Shown here: positions 12,446 to 19,467 of the stretch, piece by piece
How positions within the stretch are numbered: position 1 is the stretch's first letter
Layout: each line of letters starts with the position of its first letter
IMG/VR virus record: IMGVR_UViG_3300037104_000145
Span: 1 to 33,450 of that record
DNA: 33,450 nt
DNA from: a virus
Strand: one strand, 5' to 3'
The notes under the pieces: model-generated
What the model saw: the letters and a program-made list of their open reading frames with translations, nothing else
Told to the model about the DNA's origin: nothing
The model's database searches: none
Program-made: the position numbers and the translations under genes

Positions 12446-12845
12446 CTGCGCCAATTGCGAACAGGAGAAAGAGAATCCTAAACGCGCCCGGTGCCGTAAG
12501 TGTGAGACCGAAGGTCGTCGGAAGTATAAGAAAGTGTCCGGGCCCAGTGGTAAATCAACCCCGGAGCAATCTCGCCGTCGCACGCTGAAACGCAAGTATG
12601 GATTGAGTGTGCCGGAATACGTTGCGATGCTTTTGGAACAGCGCGGCGTTTGCGCGATTTGTGGAAACCCTGAAACGATGGTTCGCCGCGGTAAACTTCA
12701 ACCGTTGAGTGTGGACCACGACCATGTGACAGGACAGCCGCGGGGATTGTTGTGTCAAAAGTGTAACAGTGGTATCGGGTTCTTTGATGATGATCAGGTC
12801 TTGTTTGAAAATGCAAGACGATATTTGACTTTGTATGCTAAGTAG
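12438..12845 (+). CDS. Endonuclease VII-family (HNH) homing endonuclease
   Basis: The product has 135 residues. The first 25 hold two CxxC pairs (CANCEQEKENPKRARCRKC). After a basic linker comes a helix (KYGLSVPEYVAMLLEQRGVCAICG) and the catalytic core SVDHDHVTGQPRGLLCQKCNSGIGF, the pattern of the recombination endonuclease VII family: two zinc-binding CxxC pairs flanking the DHDH-type centre. Phages use such enzymes both as resolvases and as free-standing homing nucleases. The insertion between small genes and the similar gene inside the polymerase at 23689 favour homing. Confidence 0.8.
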   Translation: MINCANCEQEKENPKRARCRKCETEGRRKYKKVSGPSGKSTPEQSRRRTLKRKYGLSVPEYVAMLLEQRGVCAICGNPETMVRRGKLQPLSVDHDHVTGQPRGLLCQKCNSGIGFFDDDQVLFENARRYLTLYAK

Positions 12846-12941
12846 TTACGACGATGCGCGTCCGGCGAAGCTACTTTCTGACGTTCATAGCAATCCCCAC
12901 CGGACGTAGAAGTAGTGAAGAGCCGCGTTCCTGCCAATGGG

Positions 12942-12972
12942 GGCCCGCCAGACCGGCGGGCCTCAACTTTAT
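12942..12972 (+). terminator. GC-rich hairpin, likely terminator
   Basis: GGCCCGCC at 12942-12949 pairs exactly with GGCGGGCC at 12955-12962 around AGACC, followed by TCAACTTT. It lies between the endonuclease gene and the glycosyltransferase gene and probably ends the upstream transcript. Confidence 0.55.
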
Positions 12973-13012
12973 GGACGTGATGAGACTAATAACCGTATGA
13001 AAGGTGACTATA

Positions 13013-14002
13013 ATGCCCAAGTTGGAAATCCCTATTGCAGAGATGCGTAAACGCAAACTGTTTGTGGCCACACCAATGTATGGCGGGCAGTGCGCCGGGC
13101 CCTTCGCAAAATCCTGTTTGGACCTCGTGTCGTTGTGCTTGAAGCACGGTATTGAGTGCCAGTTTTTCTTCCTGTTCAATGAATCGCTTATTACTCGTGC
13201 CCGCAACTATCTCGCGGACGAGTTCCTACGGAGTCCTGCTACCCACTTGATGTTCATCGACAGCGATATCGGATTCAACCCGATGGATGTTCTGGCGCTT
13301 CTCGCGCTCGACAAACCGATTGCCGGCGGGCCCTATCCCAAGAAGACGATTGCGTGGGAGAAGATTTTGGATGCCGCCAAGTTTGGTTTGGCGAACGACA
13401 ATCCGCTCTACTTGGAGCGTTACTCCGGCGACTACGTGTTCAACGTGGTGCCCGGAACAATCGAAATCAAGATGGATGAACCGGTGGAAGTGCTGGAAAT
13501 CGGCACGGGGTTCATGCTCGTCAAGCGCGAAGTCTTTGAGCAGTTCAAGGCAACGTATCCCGACCTCTCATACACTCCCGATCACAACCGCACAGCCCAG
13601 TTTGATGGTTCCCGTAAGATCCACATGTTCTTCCAGGCACTCATTGACCCTGTGTCAAACCGGTACCTATCTGAGGATTACATGTTCTGTCAGTGGGCGC
13701 GGAAGATGGGTTCGTCTGTTTGGTTCTGTCCGTGGATGCACCTGAATCACATCGGCACCTACGTGTTCGGTGGGTCGCTGGAATCGCTGGCCCAGCTTTC
13801 GCATGAGCAGAAGCAGCGCGGACATGCGACAGCCGTGGCTAAGGACATCAACGAAAAGGTGAAAACCGATCCTGGTACTTTACCTGTTGCTCCGGCTCCT
13901 GCTCAGGCTCCTGTTCCGACTGTTGCTCCAGTTCCTACGGGGCGACTTGAAGAACTGCTTGGGGACCAGGTGATTACTGAGCCTGTCATTGAGGTGAAGT
14001 AA
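13013..14002 (+). CDS. GT-A family glycosyltransferase-like protein
   Basis: The start is ATG 13013, eight bases after AAAGGTG. The 329 residues open with KLFVATPMYGGQCAGPF and contain ITRARNYLADEF (60-71) and the DxD-type metal site FIDSDIGF (81-88), the signature of a group of GT-A glycosyltransferases common in phages. The enzyme would move a sugar from a nucleotide-sugar to an acceptor, which could be DNA, a virion protein or a host glycan; the sequence does not decide. The last 50 residues are a proline/alanine linker (VAPAPAQAPVPTVAPVP) and a short acidic end, perhaps for docking. It is coupled to the next gene (TAATG). Confidence 0.8.
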   Translation: MPKLEIPIAEMRKRKLFVATPMYGGQCAGPFAKSCLDLVSLCLKHGIECQFFFLFNESLITRARNYLADEFLRSPATHLMFIDSDIGFNPMDVLALLALDKPIAGGPYPKKTIAWEKILDAAKFGLANDNPLYLERYSGDYVFNVVPGTIEIKMDEPVEVLEIGTGFMLVKREVFEQFKATYPDLSYTPDHNRTAQFDGSRKIHMFFQALIDPVSNRYLSEDYMFCQWARKMGSSVWFCPWMHLNHIGTYVFGGSLESLAQLSHEQKQRGHATAVAKDINEKVKTDPGTLPVAPAPAQAPVPTVAPVPTGRLEELLGDQVITEPVIEVK

Positions 14003-14637
14003 TGGGAAAGAAGTGTGTTCTTTGTCATGATGGCGAAGTGTTTATCAATGGGGTCTGCCGAGACTGTTTTCATAAAGACCCCAAAGACCGCCCCGAGTTG
14101 GAGACATGTTTGGAATGTGGTCGCGCATCGTCTGAACCATTTACCAATGGGTTTTGTGTGACTTGTGGAAAGAAGCCCGACCCATCTTACGACGTAAGCA
14201 CCAAGCCCACGAACCCAAAGGACATTATCGGGAGCGATAAGGTTCCGATTCACCTTTGGCCAGAGACCGCAACACTCTTGGGAACGATGGCGCTGCTGGA
14301 TGGAGCCTTGAAGTATGGGCGGGCCAATTGGCGGCATGACGGTGCACGAGCATCTATCTATTTTGATGCGTGCCGCCGGCACCTCAATAAGTGGTTTGAG
14401 GGTGAGGATACGGACCCTGACTCGGGACTGCCGCACCTCGCGCACGCCCTCGCCAGTCTGGCGATTCTCGTAGATGCGGAAGCGATGGGAGAACTGGTAG
14501 ACGACCGCCAGTTTGAAACCGCATCGGATGGTGTTCGGTATAAGAAGCTCATTGACGACCTGACTCCGCATGTTCGGCGCCTGAAAGAGCTATACAAAGA
14601 TCGGAACCCGAAACACTGGACTATCGCCGATGTATAG
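14002..14637 (+). CDS. dATP/dGTP diphosphohydrolase-like enzyme with N-terminal zinc ribbons
   Basis: The product has 211 residues. Residues 1-57 hold four CxxC pairs (CVLC, CRDC, CLEC, CVTC), probably two zinc ribbons. From residue 68 the sequence KPTNPKDIIGSDKVPIHLWP, then LLDGALKYGRANWR, FDACRRHLNKWFEGEDTDPDSG and LPHLAHALASLAIL matches the phage dATP/dGTP diphosphohydrolase family (DUF5664-type), an all-helical MazG-like fold with acidic metal ligands. It should hydrolyse purine dNTPs to dNMPs, shaping the pool for replication. Relatives accompany 2-aminoadenine synthesis in some phages; no PurZ is seen here. It directly precedes the promoter of the clamp gene. Confidence 0.8.
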   Translation: MGKKCVLCHDGEVFINGVCRDCFHKDPKDRPELETCLECGRASSEPFTNGFCVTCGKKPDPSYDVSTKPTNPKDIIGSDKVPIHLWPETATLLGTMALLDGALKYGRANWRHDGARASIYFDACRRHLNKWFEGEDTDPDSGLPHLAHALASLAILVDAEAMGELVDDRQFETASDGVRYKKLIDDLTPHVRRLKELYKDRNPKHWTIADV

Positions 14638-14639
14638 TC

Positions 14640-14668
14640 TTGACTTATCACCCCTGTTCGCATATAAT
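14640..14668 (+). promoter_or_regulatory. Promoter of the clamp operon
   Basis: TTGACT at 14640-14645, a 17-base spacer and a perfect TATAAT at 14663-14668. The start is expected near 14675. Unlike the leaderless promoters, a good GAAGGAG (14677-14683) lies between it and ATG 14694. Confidence 0.8.
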
Positions 14669-14693
14669 GGTCTATTGAAGGAGACATATCACA

Positions 14694-15383
14694 ATGGCAG
14701 CATTCGCAGTTAGCAATACAATTCAGAAGATCCTCAAGAATTTCGCCGGGATTTCCGGGTCGGTTCTTTTGGCAGAGGGCAAGTCGCAGAAGATCGTTTC
14801 GCAGGGCAAGTCAGTTCTCGCTCTGGCGGAATTCCCTGATGCGTGGCCGAAGGAAACAGGCATCTATGACCTGGACAAGTTCCTTGGCATCCTCTCGCTT
14901 GACAGCAAGCCAGAGATTGAGTTCGGTGAGGAATCCATGACGATCACGTCTGGCGCATCCAGCGTCACGTATCGTTACTCCGACCCGTCCACCATCATTG
15001 TCCCACCGAGTAAGGTGCTCCCGACAACAGACCCCGCCGTGGAGTTCACGCTTTCGGAAGCAGTTCTCTCCCGTCTCAACAAGGTCACGTCCATGCTGGA
15101 CCTGGACCTCATCGTATTCAGCATCAACGTTGAAGGCGATACCAAGACAGTTACCGTTCGCGCCAAGAATTCTAAGAATCCTGTGTCGCATACGGCAAGC
15201 ATCGTCGTGCCGAGCGAGGACATCGTGGCACATCGGGACTTCACCGCGGACCTCAACATCAAGGCAGAGAACTTCCGTATGTTGCTTGACGGCGCATACA
15301 CTGCCTCCGTATCCAAGTGGCCGTATGTGTTCTTTACACACAAGGCAGAACCCGTATCGTATTACGTCGTTATCCAGCCATAA
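14694..15383 (+). CDS. 45: Sliding clamp (T4 gp45-like)
   Basis: This is the trimeric ring that tethers the DNA polymerase to DNA and, in T4, also activates late transcription with gp33 and gp55. The 229 residues are close to the 228 of T4 gp45. The opening (FAVSNTIQKILKNFAGISGSVLLAEG), the central ATAEF-like LALAEFPDAWPKETGIYDL and the end KWPYVFFTHKAEPVSYYVVIQP follow the gp45 family. The late promoter motifs in this window fit a clamp-dependent late switch. The gene has its own sigma70-type promoter and a strong ribosome binding site, and is followed by a small membrane protein, a tRNA and gp44. Confidence 0.9.
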   Translation: MAAFAVSNTIQKILKNFAGISGSVLLAEGKSQKIVSQGKSVLALAEFPDAWPKETGIYDLDKFLGILSLDSKPEIEFGEESMTITSGASSVTYRYSDPSTIIVPPSKVLPTTDPAVEFTLSEAVLSRLNKVTSMLDLDLIVFSINVEGDTKTVTVRAKNSKNPVSHTASIVVPSEDIVAHRDFTADLNIKAENFRMLLDGAYTASVSKWPYVFFTHKAEPVSYYVVIQP

Positions 15384-15392
15384 GGAGGCAGG

Positions 15393-15800
15393 ATGTTCAC
15401 TTTTCTACTATTACTATTCGTCACTCTCATTGCTGTGCTTGGTTATGCTTTGCGGAAGCTGTTTCTTCTCAAACAGGAACTAAACGCGAAGGAACTTGAC
15501 AGTCGGTTTGAGGAAGCGTGGCGTGGGCAGTCCGATTCTCGGGAACACTTGACGCGCAAGATTGAGGCGCTTGAGAAGACGGGCGAAGAGAACGTCAAGT
15601 ATCTGGAGTCCAATTGGCAGCGGTCGCTTGACGCATTGGACCTTCGTGTCAATGAAAGCATCGTGACGCTGGAACGCAAGGTTGACGAGAACGTTGCGGA
15701 GCTACAGCGCCGAATCGATGACCGGGTAGACGGAGTTTACCGTGCATTGGACGCCGTGGTGGCTGAGGTGAATGCCCTGAAGGCCACCAAGAAGAAGTAA
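15393..15800 (+). CDS. Membrane-anchored coiled-coil protein
   Basis: The 135 residues have one N-terminal membrane helix (residues 2-20, FTFLLLLFVTLIAVLGYAL) followed by a long charged coiled coil with heptads up to the end (TRKIEALEKTGEENVKYLE, NESIVTLERKVDENVAELQRRIDDRV). AAGGAGG precedes the ATG. It lies between clamp and clamp loader, so it could tie the replisome to the membrane, but this is only inferred from position. No family is recognised. Confidence 0.65.
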   Translation: MFTFLLLLFVTLIAVLGYALRKLFLLKQELNAKELDSRFEEAWRGQSDSREHLTRKIEALEKTGEENVKYLESNWQRSLDALDLRVNESIVTLERKVDENVAELQRRIDDRVDGVYRALDAVVAEVNALKATKKK

Positions 15801-15805
15801 CTGTT

Positions 15806-15897
15806 GCTCCCGTAGTGTAATGGCAGCACACGGGCCTTATAAGCCCGCAGCACTAGATTGGTGCGTAGTCTAGGTTCAAGTCCTAGCGGGAGTACCA
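15806..15897 (+). tRNA. tRNA with anticodon UAU (Ile, AUA) and long variable arm
   Basis: All arms can be drawn. The acceptor stem is GCTCCCG with CGGGAGT (one G-U pair), then discriminator A and encoded CCA. The D arm is GTGT/GCAC. The anticodon stem CGGGC/GCCCG encloses the loop CTTATAA, giving anticodon TAT at 15838-15840. The T arm is CTAGG-TTCAAGT-CCTAG. The variable region is 22 bases and folds as GCACTA-GAT-TGGTGC, as in class II tRNAs (Leu, Ser, Tyr). An isoleucine tRNA would normally have 4-5 bases here, so the charging identity is open. Confidence 0.85.
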
Positions 15898-15909
15898 CAA
15901 AGGATCATA

Positions 15910-16854
15910 ATGGAAGCGCGTGAACATTTCGCCTGGGTTGAGAAATACCGCCCGCAAACGCTGGACGAGTGCATTCTACCCAAGTCAGTGAAAGACACTC
16001 TCATCGCGGCCGTCAAGCAGAAGGATACGACCAATCTTCTGCTTGTGGGTCGCGCAGGCACAGGAAAGACCACCGTGGCCCGTGCTCTCGTGCGTGAGCT
16101 AGATGCCGACACATTGGTCATCAACGCATCAGAGGAAAACGGGATCGACGTTATCCGCGGCAAGATCAAGGATTTCGCGTCCACCCTGGGATTCTCTAGT
16201 GCCCGCAAATACGTCATTCTGGACGAAGCGGACTACCTCCATCCTCAGTCAACACAGCCTGCGCTCAGAGCCTTCATCGAGGAGTTCTCTAAGACCTGCG
16301 GGTTCATTCTGACTGCCAATTTCCCACAGCGGATCATTCAGCCGTTGCACTCGCGGTGCGCGATTGTGGACTTCAAGGTTCCATCGTCGGAACGGGCTGC
16401 TGTCGCGGCCGCGTTCACTAAGCGTGTCATGGACATCCTCAATAAAGAGGGCGTCAAGTTCAACACCAAGCTGGTCGCGCAGGTCGTAGCACTCCATTTC
16501 CCCGATTTCCGTCGTGTGTTGAATGAGCTACAGCGGTTCAGTTCCGGCGGCGAGTTGTCGGAAGCGATCCTGTCGCAGATTACCGATAAGGACATCAATG
16601 ACTTGTTTGATGCGCTGAAGTCACAGGACTTTCAAGTAGTCCGCAAGTGGATTGGTGTGCATGATGACATGGATTCCGCGGCGTTCTATCGGATGCTGTA
16701 TGACTACATCCCCAAGAAGGTCGATGACTCGTGTGTAGCTGAGATGATCGTCACGATGGCGGACTACAGCTACAAGGCAGGATTCTGTGCGGACCCGCAG
16801 CTTAATAACCTGGCGTGTCTTGTGGAGATTCTACACAACGCGAAGTGGAGATAA
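15910..16854 (+). CDS. 44: Clamp loader ATPase subunit (T4 gp44-like)
   Basis: With gp62, this AAA+ ATPase opens the clamp and loads it on primed DNA. The 314 residues compare with 319 in T4. Visible motifs are EKYRPQTLDE (11-20), Walker A GRAGTGKTT (47-55), Walker B DEAD (105-108), a sensor region TANFPQRII, and the arginine finger SRC (148-150). The ATG follows AAAGGA and lies 13 bases after the tRNA, so both come from one transcript. In T4 genes 45, 44 and 62 are adjacent; here four small or accessory genes and an HNH gene separate 44 from 62. Confidence 0.93.
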   Translation: MEAREHFAWVEKYRPQTLDECILPKSVKDTLIAAVKQKDTTNLLLVGRAGTGKTTVARALVRELDADTLVINASEENGIDVIRGKIKDFASTLGFSSARKYVILDEADYLHPQSTQPALRAFIEEFSKTCGFILTANFPQRIIQPLHSRCAIVDFKVPSSERAAVAAAFTKRVMDILNKEGVKFNTKLVAQVVALHFPDFRRVLNELQRFSSGGELSEAILSQITDKDINDLFDALKSQDFQVVRKWIGVHDDMDSAAFYRMLYDYIPKKVDDSCVAEMIVTMADYSYKAGFCADPQLNNLACLVEILHNAKWR

Positions 16855-16855
16855 T

Positions 16856-17128
16856 GTGAGCCCCGACTTTATCAATGGAGCATTTGAGTTTGTCGGCGCC
16901 GGCCTGACGTGGATGAGTATTCGGAATCTTCGGCGCGACCGAGGGTATGCGGGTATCTACTTGCCGGCTATCGTGTTCTTCATGTCGTGGGGATTGCGGA
17001 ATCTGTTCTACTATCCACACCTCGGACAGTGGTGGAGCTTTGCTGGTGGAGCGTTCATGGTCGTCACCAACATCATTTGGATTGCGCTGATGTGGTTCTA
17101 CGGTCCCATCAAGAAGGCGATGCAATAA
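16856..17128 (+). CDS. Small multi-pass membrane protein
   Basis: The start is a GTG one base after the gp44 stop, giving 90 residues. Three hydrophobic segments are seen: residues 8-22, 31-48 (GIYLPAIVFFMSWGLRNLF) and 58-82 (WSFAGGAFMVVTNIIWIALMWF). Small membrane proteins with a YYPHLGQWWS-like loop occur in other phages, but no function is known to me. The stop shares bases with the next ATG (TAATG). Confidence 0.6.
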   Translation: MSPDFINGAFEFVGAGLTWMSIRNLRRDRGYAGIYLPAIVFFMSWGLRNLFYYPHLGQWWSFAGGAFMVVTNIIWIALMWFYGPIKKAMQ

Positions 17129-17268
17129 TGCGGGATATGTTCATGGGGTTGTTGTTTGCGACGACCCTGTTCATACTCCTACCAAATCCGTGGACACTCG
17201 CGTTTGTGTGCATGATGGGTTTCGTAATTTATGAGCGTTGGATAAATCGGTATCGGTGGAGACACTAA
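17128..17268 (+). CDS. Very small membrane protein
   Basis: A 46-residue protein overlaps its neighbours at both ends (TAATG). It is almost wholly hydrophobic (FMGLLFATTLFILLPNPWTLAFVCMMGFVIY split by LPNPW), suggesting two membrane helices joined by a short turn, with a basic tail (ERWINRYRWRH). No family is recognised. Confidence 0.55.
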   Translation: MRDMFMGLLFATTLFILLPNPWTLAFVCMMGFVIYERWINRYRWRH

Positions 17269-17675
17269 TGAAAGTCTATCTAGCCTCTCGCTTTACCAAC
17301 AGGAACTTCGTCAAGGCATTTGCAAGTAAGGTGCTGACGATGCGCTGCACTGCCAGGGACCCGCACATTGAGTTTGTGCAAACGTGGACCGAGGAACCTG
17401 TGCTGACGGTCATGGAGAGTGGATTGCAGAAGGAAATAGCATATCGTGACCTCCATGACCTTGATGAGGCGGATGCGATTTTCATTCTGACTGAGGGATG
17501 TGAGTTAGTGCCTGGTGGGATGCACTTTGAGGCGGGATACGCTTACGCTTCTGGAAAGCGCATCGTTGTCATTGGTCCTCGCGTGAACGTATTTTACCAT
17601 TTGGGAGACGTCGAGTGGTATCCGTCGGTGCAGGCGTTTCTAGAGTCTAATTTTGAGTCGGCATTCAATGAGTAA
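17268..17675 (+). CDS. Nucleoside 2-deoxyribosyltransferase-like enzyme
   Basis: The 135 residues start MKVYLASRF, the typical first strand and loop of the nucleoside 2-deoxyribosyltransferase fold. DLHDLDEADAIFILTEG holds the conserved aspartate, and GGMHFEAGYAYASGKRIVVIGPR holds the catalytic glutamate (HFEAGYA). The family moves deoxyribose between bases or cleaves N-glycosidic bonds of (deoxy)nucleotides. In a phage this could salvage bases or make a modified deoxynucleotide. It stands beside two other dNTP-pool enzymes in this window (14002 and 19994). The start overlaps the previous stop, and its end overlaps the next gene by eight bases. Confidence 0.8.
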   Translation: MKVYLASRFTNRNFVKAFASKVLTMRCTARDPHIEFVQTWTEEPVLTVMESGLQKEIAYRDLHDLDEADAIFILTEGCELVPGGMHFEAGYAYASGKRIVVIGPRVNVFYHLGDVEWYPSVQAFLESNFESAFNE

Positions 17676-18015
17676 AGATTCTCGCACGTATGAACCTCCG
17701 GAGCCGTTTGACCTCATTTTCATCGACGGGGACCATTCGTTTGAGGGCTGTCTTGCCGATGTGGCGCGATATGTTCCAAAATATCTGAAACCGGGTGGGT
17801 ATTTCATCCTGCACGATTATTTCGGATGGTACCACGAGGGAAAGAACTGCTCTCCGATTATGATGGTGATTCAGCGGGCCTTGGGAGAACTGGACCGCGT
17901 TCTGATTGACACGGGCTACCAGAGTCTTGTGGTGTTCCGGAAGCAATCTCTTACCATCCCATTTTCTGCCGGAGCGCAAAATCTTCCGTCGGGTTCCTAT
18001 ACGATTGGTGAATAA
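17668..18015 (+). CDS. Truncated class I methyltransferase-like protein
   Basis: The ATG at 17668 overlaps the previous stop (ATGAGTAA). The 115 residues contain FDLIFIDGDHSFEGCLADV and YLKPGGYFILHDYFG, which match the middle and C-terminal part of class I SAM-dependent methyltransferases (Methyltransf_24 type). The N-terminal glycine-rich SAM-binding strand and loop (E/DxGxGxG) are absent, and no room for them exists upstream. It may be a broken remnant, or a half-domain with another use. An HNH gene on the other strand follows two bases after the stop. Confidence 0.6.
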   Translation: MSKDSRTYEPPEPFDLIFIDGDHSFEGCLADVARYVPKYLKPGGYFILHDYFGWYHEGKNCSPIMMVIQRALGELDRVLIDTGYQSLVVFRKQSLTIPFSAGAQNLPSGSYTIGE

Positions 18016-18017
18016 TA

Positions 18018-18515
18018 CTAATCAGGATATCGTGATAATATTGTGTGGGCCCAAGTTTTTAGGTCTTTGATTCGTTGACCACTCGGGTGTGATGATGCCC
18101 AAAGTTCGAGATTGTCAATTTGATTGTTTGCTCGATTGCCGTTTTTGTGGTGTATTTGTTCGTTCGGAAACAATGCTCGTCCCAGGTGTTTTACCATGAC
18201 ATATTCGTGTTCTAGAACATATCCGGATTTACGAACTTCACCGGGGTAAGTTTTGTCGGTTATATAAACGAGCACATATCCTTGGTTTGTGTATTTTTTA
18301 ATGTTCTTCCATGCGTGGTGTTGTGGCCCTTTACGTTTGCGTAGGCAACCACAACTTTTTGTGAACGGTAGATTGTTGGCGCCAATTAGTTTTATGTTGC
18401 CGCATTTACAGCGGCACTCCCATATTATACTGCCGCCGGCCGTGCGTTTGTCGGTAGGTTGGATTGCTGTTAATAGGCCAAATTGTTGTTTGGTGATGTC
18501 TTTGAGATGCGCCAT
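18018..18515 (-). CDS. HNH homing endonuclease with N-terminal zinc ribbon
   Basis: The 165 residues have two parts. The first (about 1-60) reads ITKQQFGLLTAIQP, then WECRCKCG and KSCGCLRKR, a zinc-ribbon-like DNA-binding unit. The second is the HNH nuclease: YVLEHEYVMVKHLGRAL, IHHKNGNRANNQIDNLELW, then HPSGQR. The genes at 19468 and 28265 have the same plan and are paralogues. It lies opposite to the replication genes, between the methyltransferase remnant and gp62, and has its own late promoter with a hairpin over its ribosome binding site. Confidence 0.85.
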   Translation of the reverse strand: MAHLKDITKQQFGLLTAIQPTDKRTAGGSIIWECRCKCGNIKLIGANNLPFTKSCGCLRKRKGPQHHAWKNIKKYTNQGYVLVYITDKTYPGEVRKSGYVLEHEYVMVKHLGRALFPNEQIHHKNGNRANNQIDNLELWASSHPSGQRIKDLKTWAHTILSRYPD

Positions 18516-18518
18516 TGA

Positions 18519-18554
18519 TTCTCCTAGTTTGTCGGGCGATTGTATTTAGGAAAA
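18519..18554 (-). promoter_or_regulatory. Late promoter within a ribosome-site hairpin (minus strand)
   Basis: CTAAATA on the minus strand lies at 18543-18549. TTTTCCTA (18554-18547) can pair with TAGGAGAA (18526-18519), eight pairs with one G-U, hiding the AGGAG site of the HNH gene. Transcription from the late promoter should start near 18537 and lack the 5' arm. Confidence 0.55.
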
Positions 18555-18557
18555 AGA

Positions 18558-18989
18558 ATGTCTAGTGAACGAAATACCCGCTTGTGGGATTATTTGAAGG
18601 CGATTACACAAACGAAAGACAGAAGTATATTTGAAGATGTGGATTTTGATAAGAATTACGAGCCATTTATTATTCATCGAATGCTCTTACAGCACAGAGA
18701 TGCCGTAATGGCGGCAAATTTGATGAATGAGCGGCCGTGGTTAGATAAGAAATTACAGGCAATGTTTCTTCTAAATACATTATGTGCTTGTTTTCGTCGT
18801 AACGAAAAGAGCCTAAAGATTACTGTGCCAAACGATGTTAGGGATGTGGCGGAATACTATGATTGTAGCCTCCGAGCAGCCCGCGACATTGTTCCGTTGC
18901 ACACCAAGGAACAGATGAAGATCATTCGGTCCCGTCTTGAGAAAGGCGGTACCGCAACGAAAGCGGGTTCCCGCCATGACGATTCATGA
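18558..18989 (+). CDS. 62: Clamp loader small subunit (T4 gp62-like)
   Basis: gp62 joins four gp44 subunits to form the clamp loader. The 143 residues are shorter than the 187 of T4 gp62 and closer to those of T4-like cyanophages. Recognisable parts are LWDYLKAITQTKD near the start, DKNYEPFIIHRMLLQHRDAVMAANLMNERPWLDKKLQ in pieces as the core, and a C-terminal LHTKEQMKIIRSRLEKGG. Place and order (between 44 and regA) support the call. The first 250 bases are richer in A and T than the rest, next to the HNH gene, which could be a co-conversion tract. The start ATG 18558 follows GGAAAAAG; the end overlaps regA by 14 bases. Confidence 0.85.
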   Translation: MSSERNTRLWDYLKAITQTKDRSIFEDVDFDKNYEPFIIHRMLLQHRDAVMAANLMNERPWLDKKLQAMFLLNTLCACFRRNEKSLKITVPNDVRDVAEYYDCSLRAARDIVPLHTKEQMKIIRSRLEKGGTATKAGSRHDDS

Positions 18990-19443
18990 GACCAATTCAA
19001 ACTCTGTCGTGCTGCTTCCCCATGTGGCAGCGGTGATACATGACTGTGTAGAGGTAACTCTTGCTAGTCCCGATGACTTTCTGAAGGTAAAAGAGACCTT
19101 GACCCGTATTGGGGTCGCCTCGCACAAGGACCATGAGCGTCCTAGATTGTATCAAAGCTGCCACATTTTACATAAGCGTGGTCAGTATTACCTTGTCCAC
19201 TTCAAAGAGCTATTCCTGCTAGACGGGAAAGCTGCTCAGACACACTTTGATGATACGGACCGGGCCCGTCGTAATACTATTGCGAACATGCTTGCCGAAT
19301 GGGGGCTGGTGAAACTGGTAGATCCCGCAAAGAGCGCAGCTCCTGTGGTACCGATTTCGCAGATTACAATAATACCGTATAGAGATAAAATTTCATGGGA
19401 ATTGGTTGCTAAATATGAGATTGGTAAGCGTCGTGTTCTCTAA
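18976..19443 (+). CDS. regA: RegA-like translational repressor
   Basis: RegA binds start regions of early phage mRNAs and blocks translation. The protein has 155 residues against 122 in T4. The family core is very clear: VEVTLASPDDFLKVKETLTR, then YQSCHILHKRGQYYLVHFKE, LLDGKAA, RRNTIANMLAEWGLVKLV, and a C-terminal SWELVAKYEIG. The first 23 residues are extra, so a start nearer to residue 24 cannot be excluded, though ATG 18976 gives the usual overlap with gp62. The T4 order 62-regA-43 is kept, but here an HNH gene, a MazG-like gene, a lysozyme and a small barrel protein lie between regA and 43. Confidence 0.92.
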   Translation: MTIHETNSNSVVLLPHVAAVIHDCVEVTLASPDDFLKVKETLTRIGVASHKDHERPRLYQSCHILHKRGQYYLVHFKELFLLDGKAAQTHFDDTDRARRNTIANMLAEWGLVKLVDPAKSAAPVVPISQITIIPYRDKISWELVAKYEIGKRRVL

Positions 19444-19466
19444 ATAAGAAATGGGGAGGTACGATG
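19429..19466 (+). promoter_or_regulatory. Late promoter in the loop of a ribosome-site hairpin
   Basis: CTAAATA lies at 19440-19446, across the regA stop. Bases 19429-19440 can pair with 19456-19466 (11 pairs, three of them G-U, one bulged T), covering the GGGGAGG site of the HNH gene at 19468. RNA starting at the late promoter (about 19452) lacks the 5' arm. Confidence 0.6.
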
Positions 19467-19467
19467 A

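Noticed and set aside
14002-14637. Assignment as MazZ of a 2-aminoadenine (Z-genome) pathway
   Set aside because: The family fits, but PurZ and DatZ, the other marks of that pathway, are not in this window, so only the general dATP/dGTP diphosphohydrolase call is kept.
18771-18777. CTAAATA within gp62 (also at 19409 in regA and 28893 in the metalloprotease gene) as late promoters
   Set aside because: They lie deep in coding sequence without a suitable start downstream in the same direction; they show that the seven-base motif alone occurs by chance, so only sites close before genes were called.
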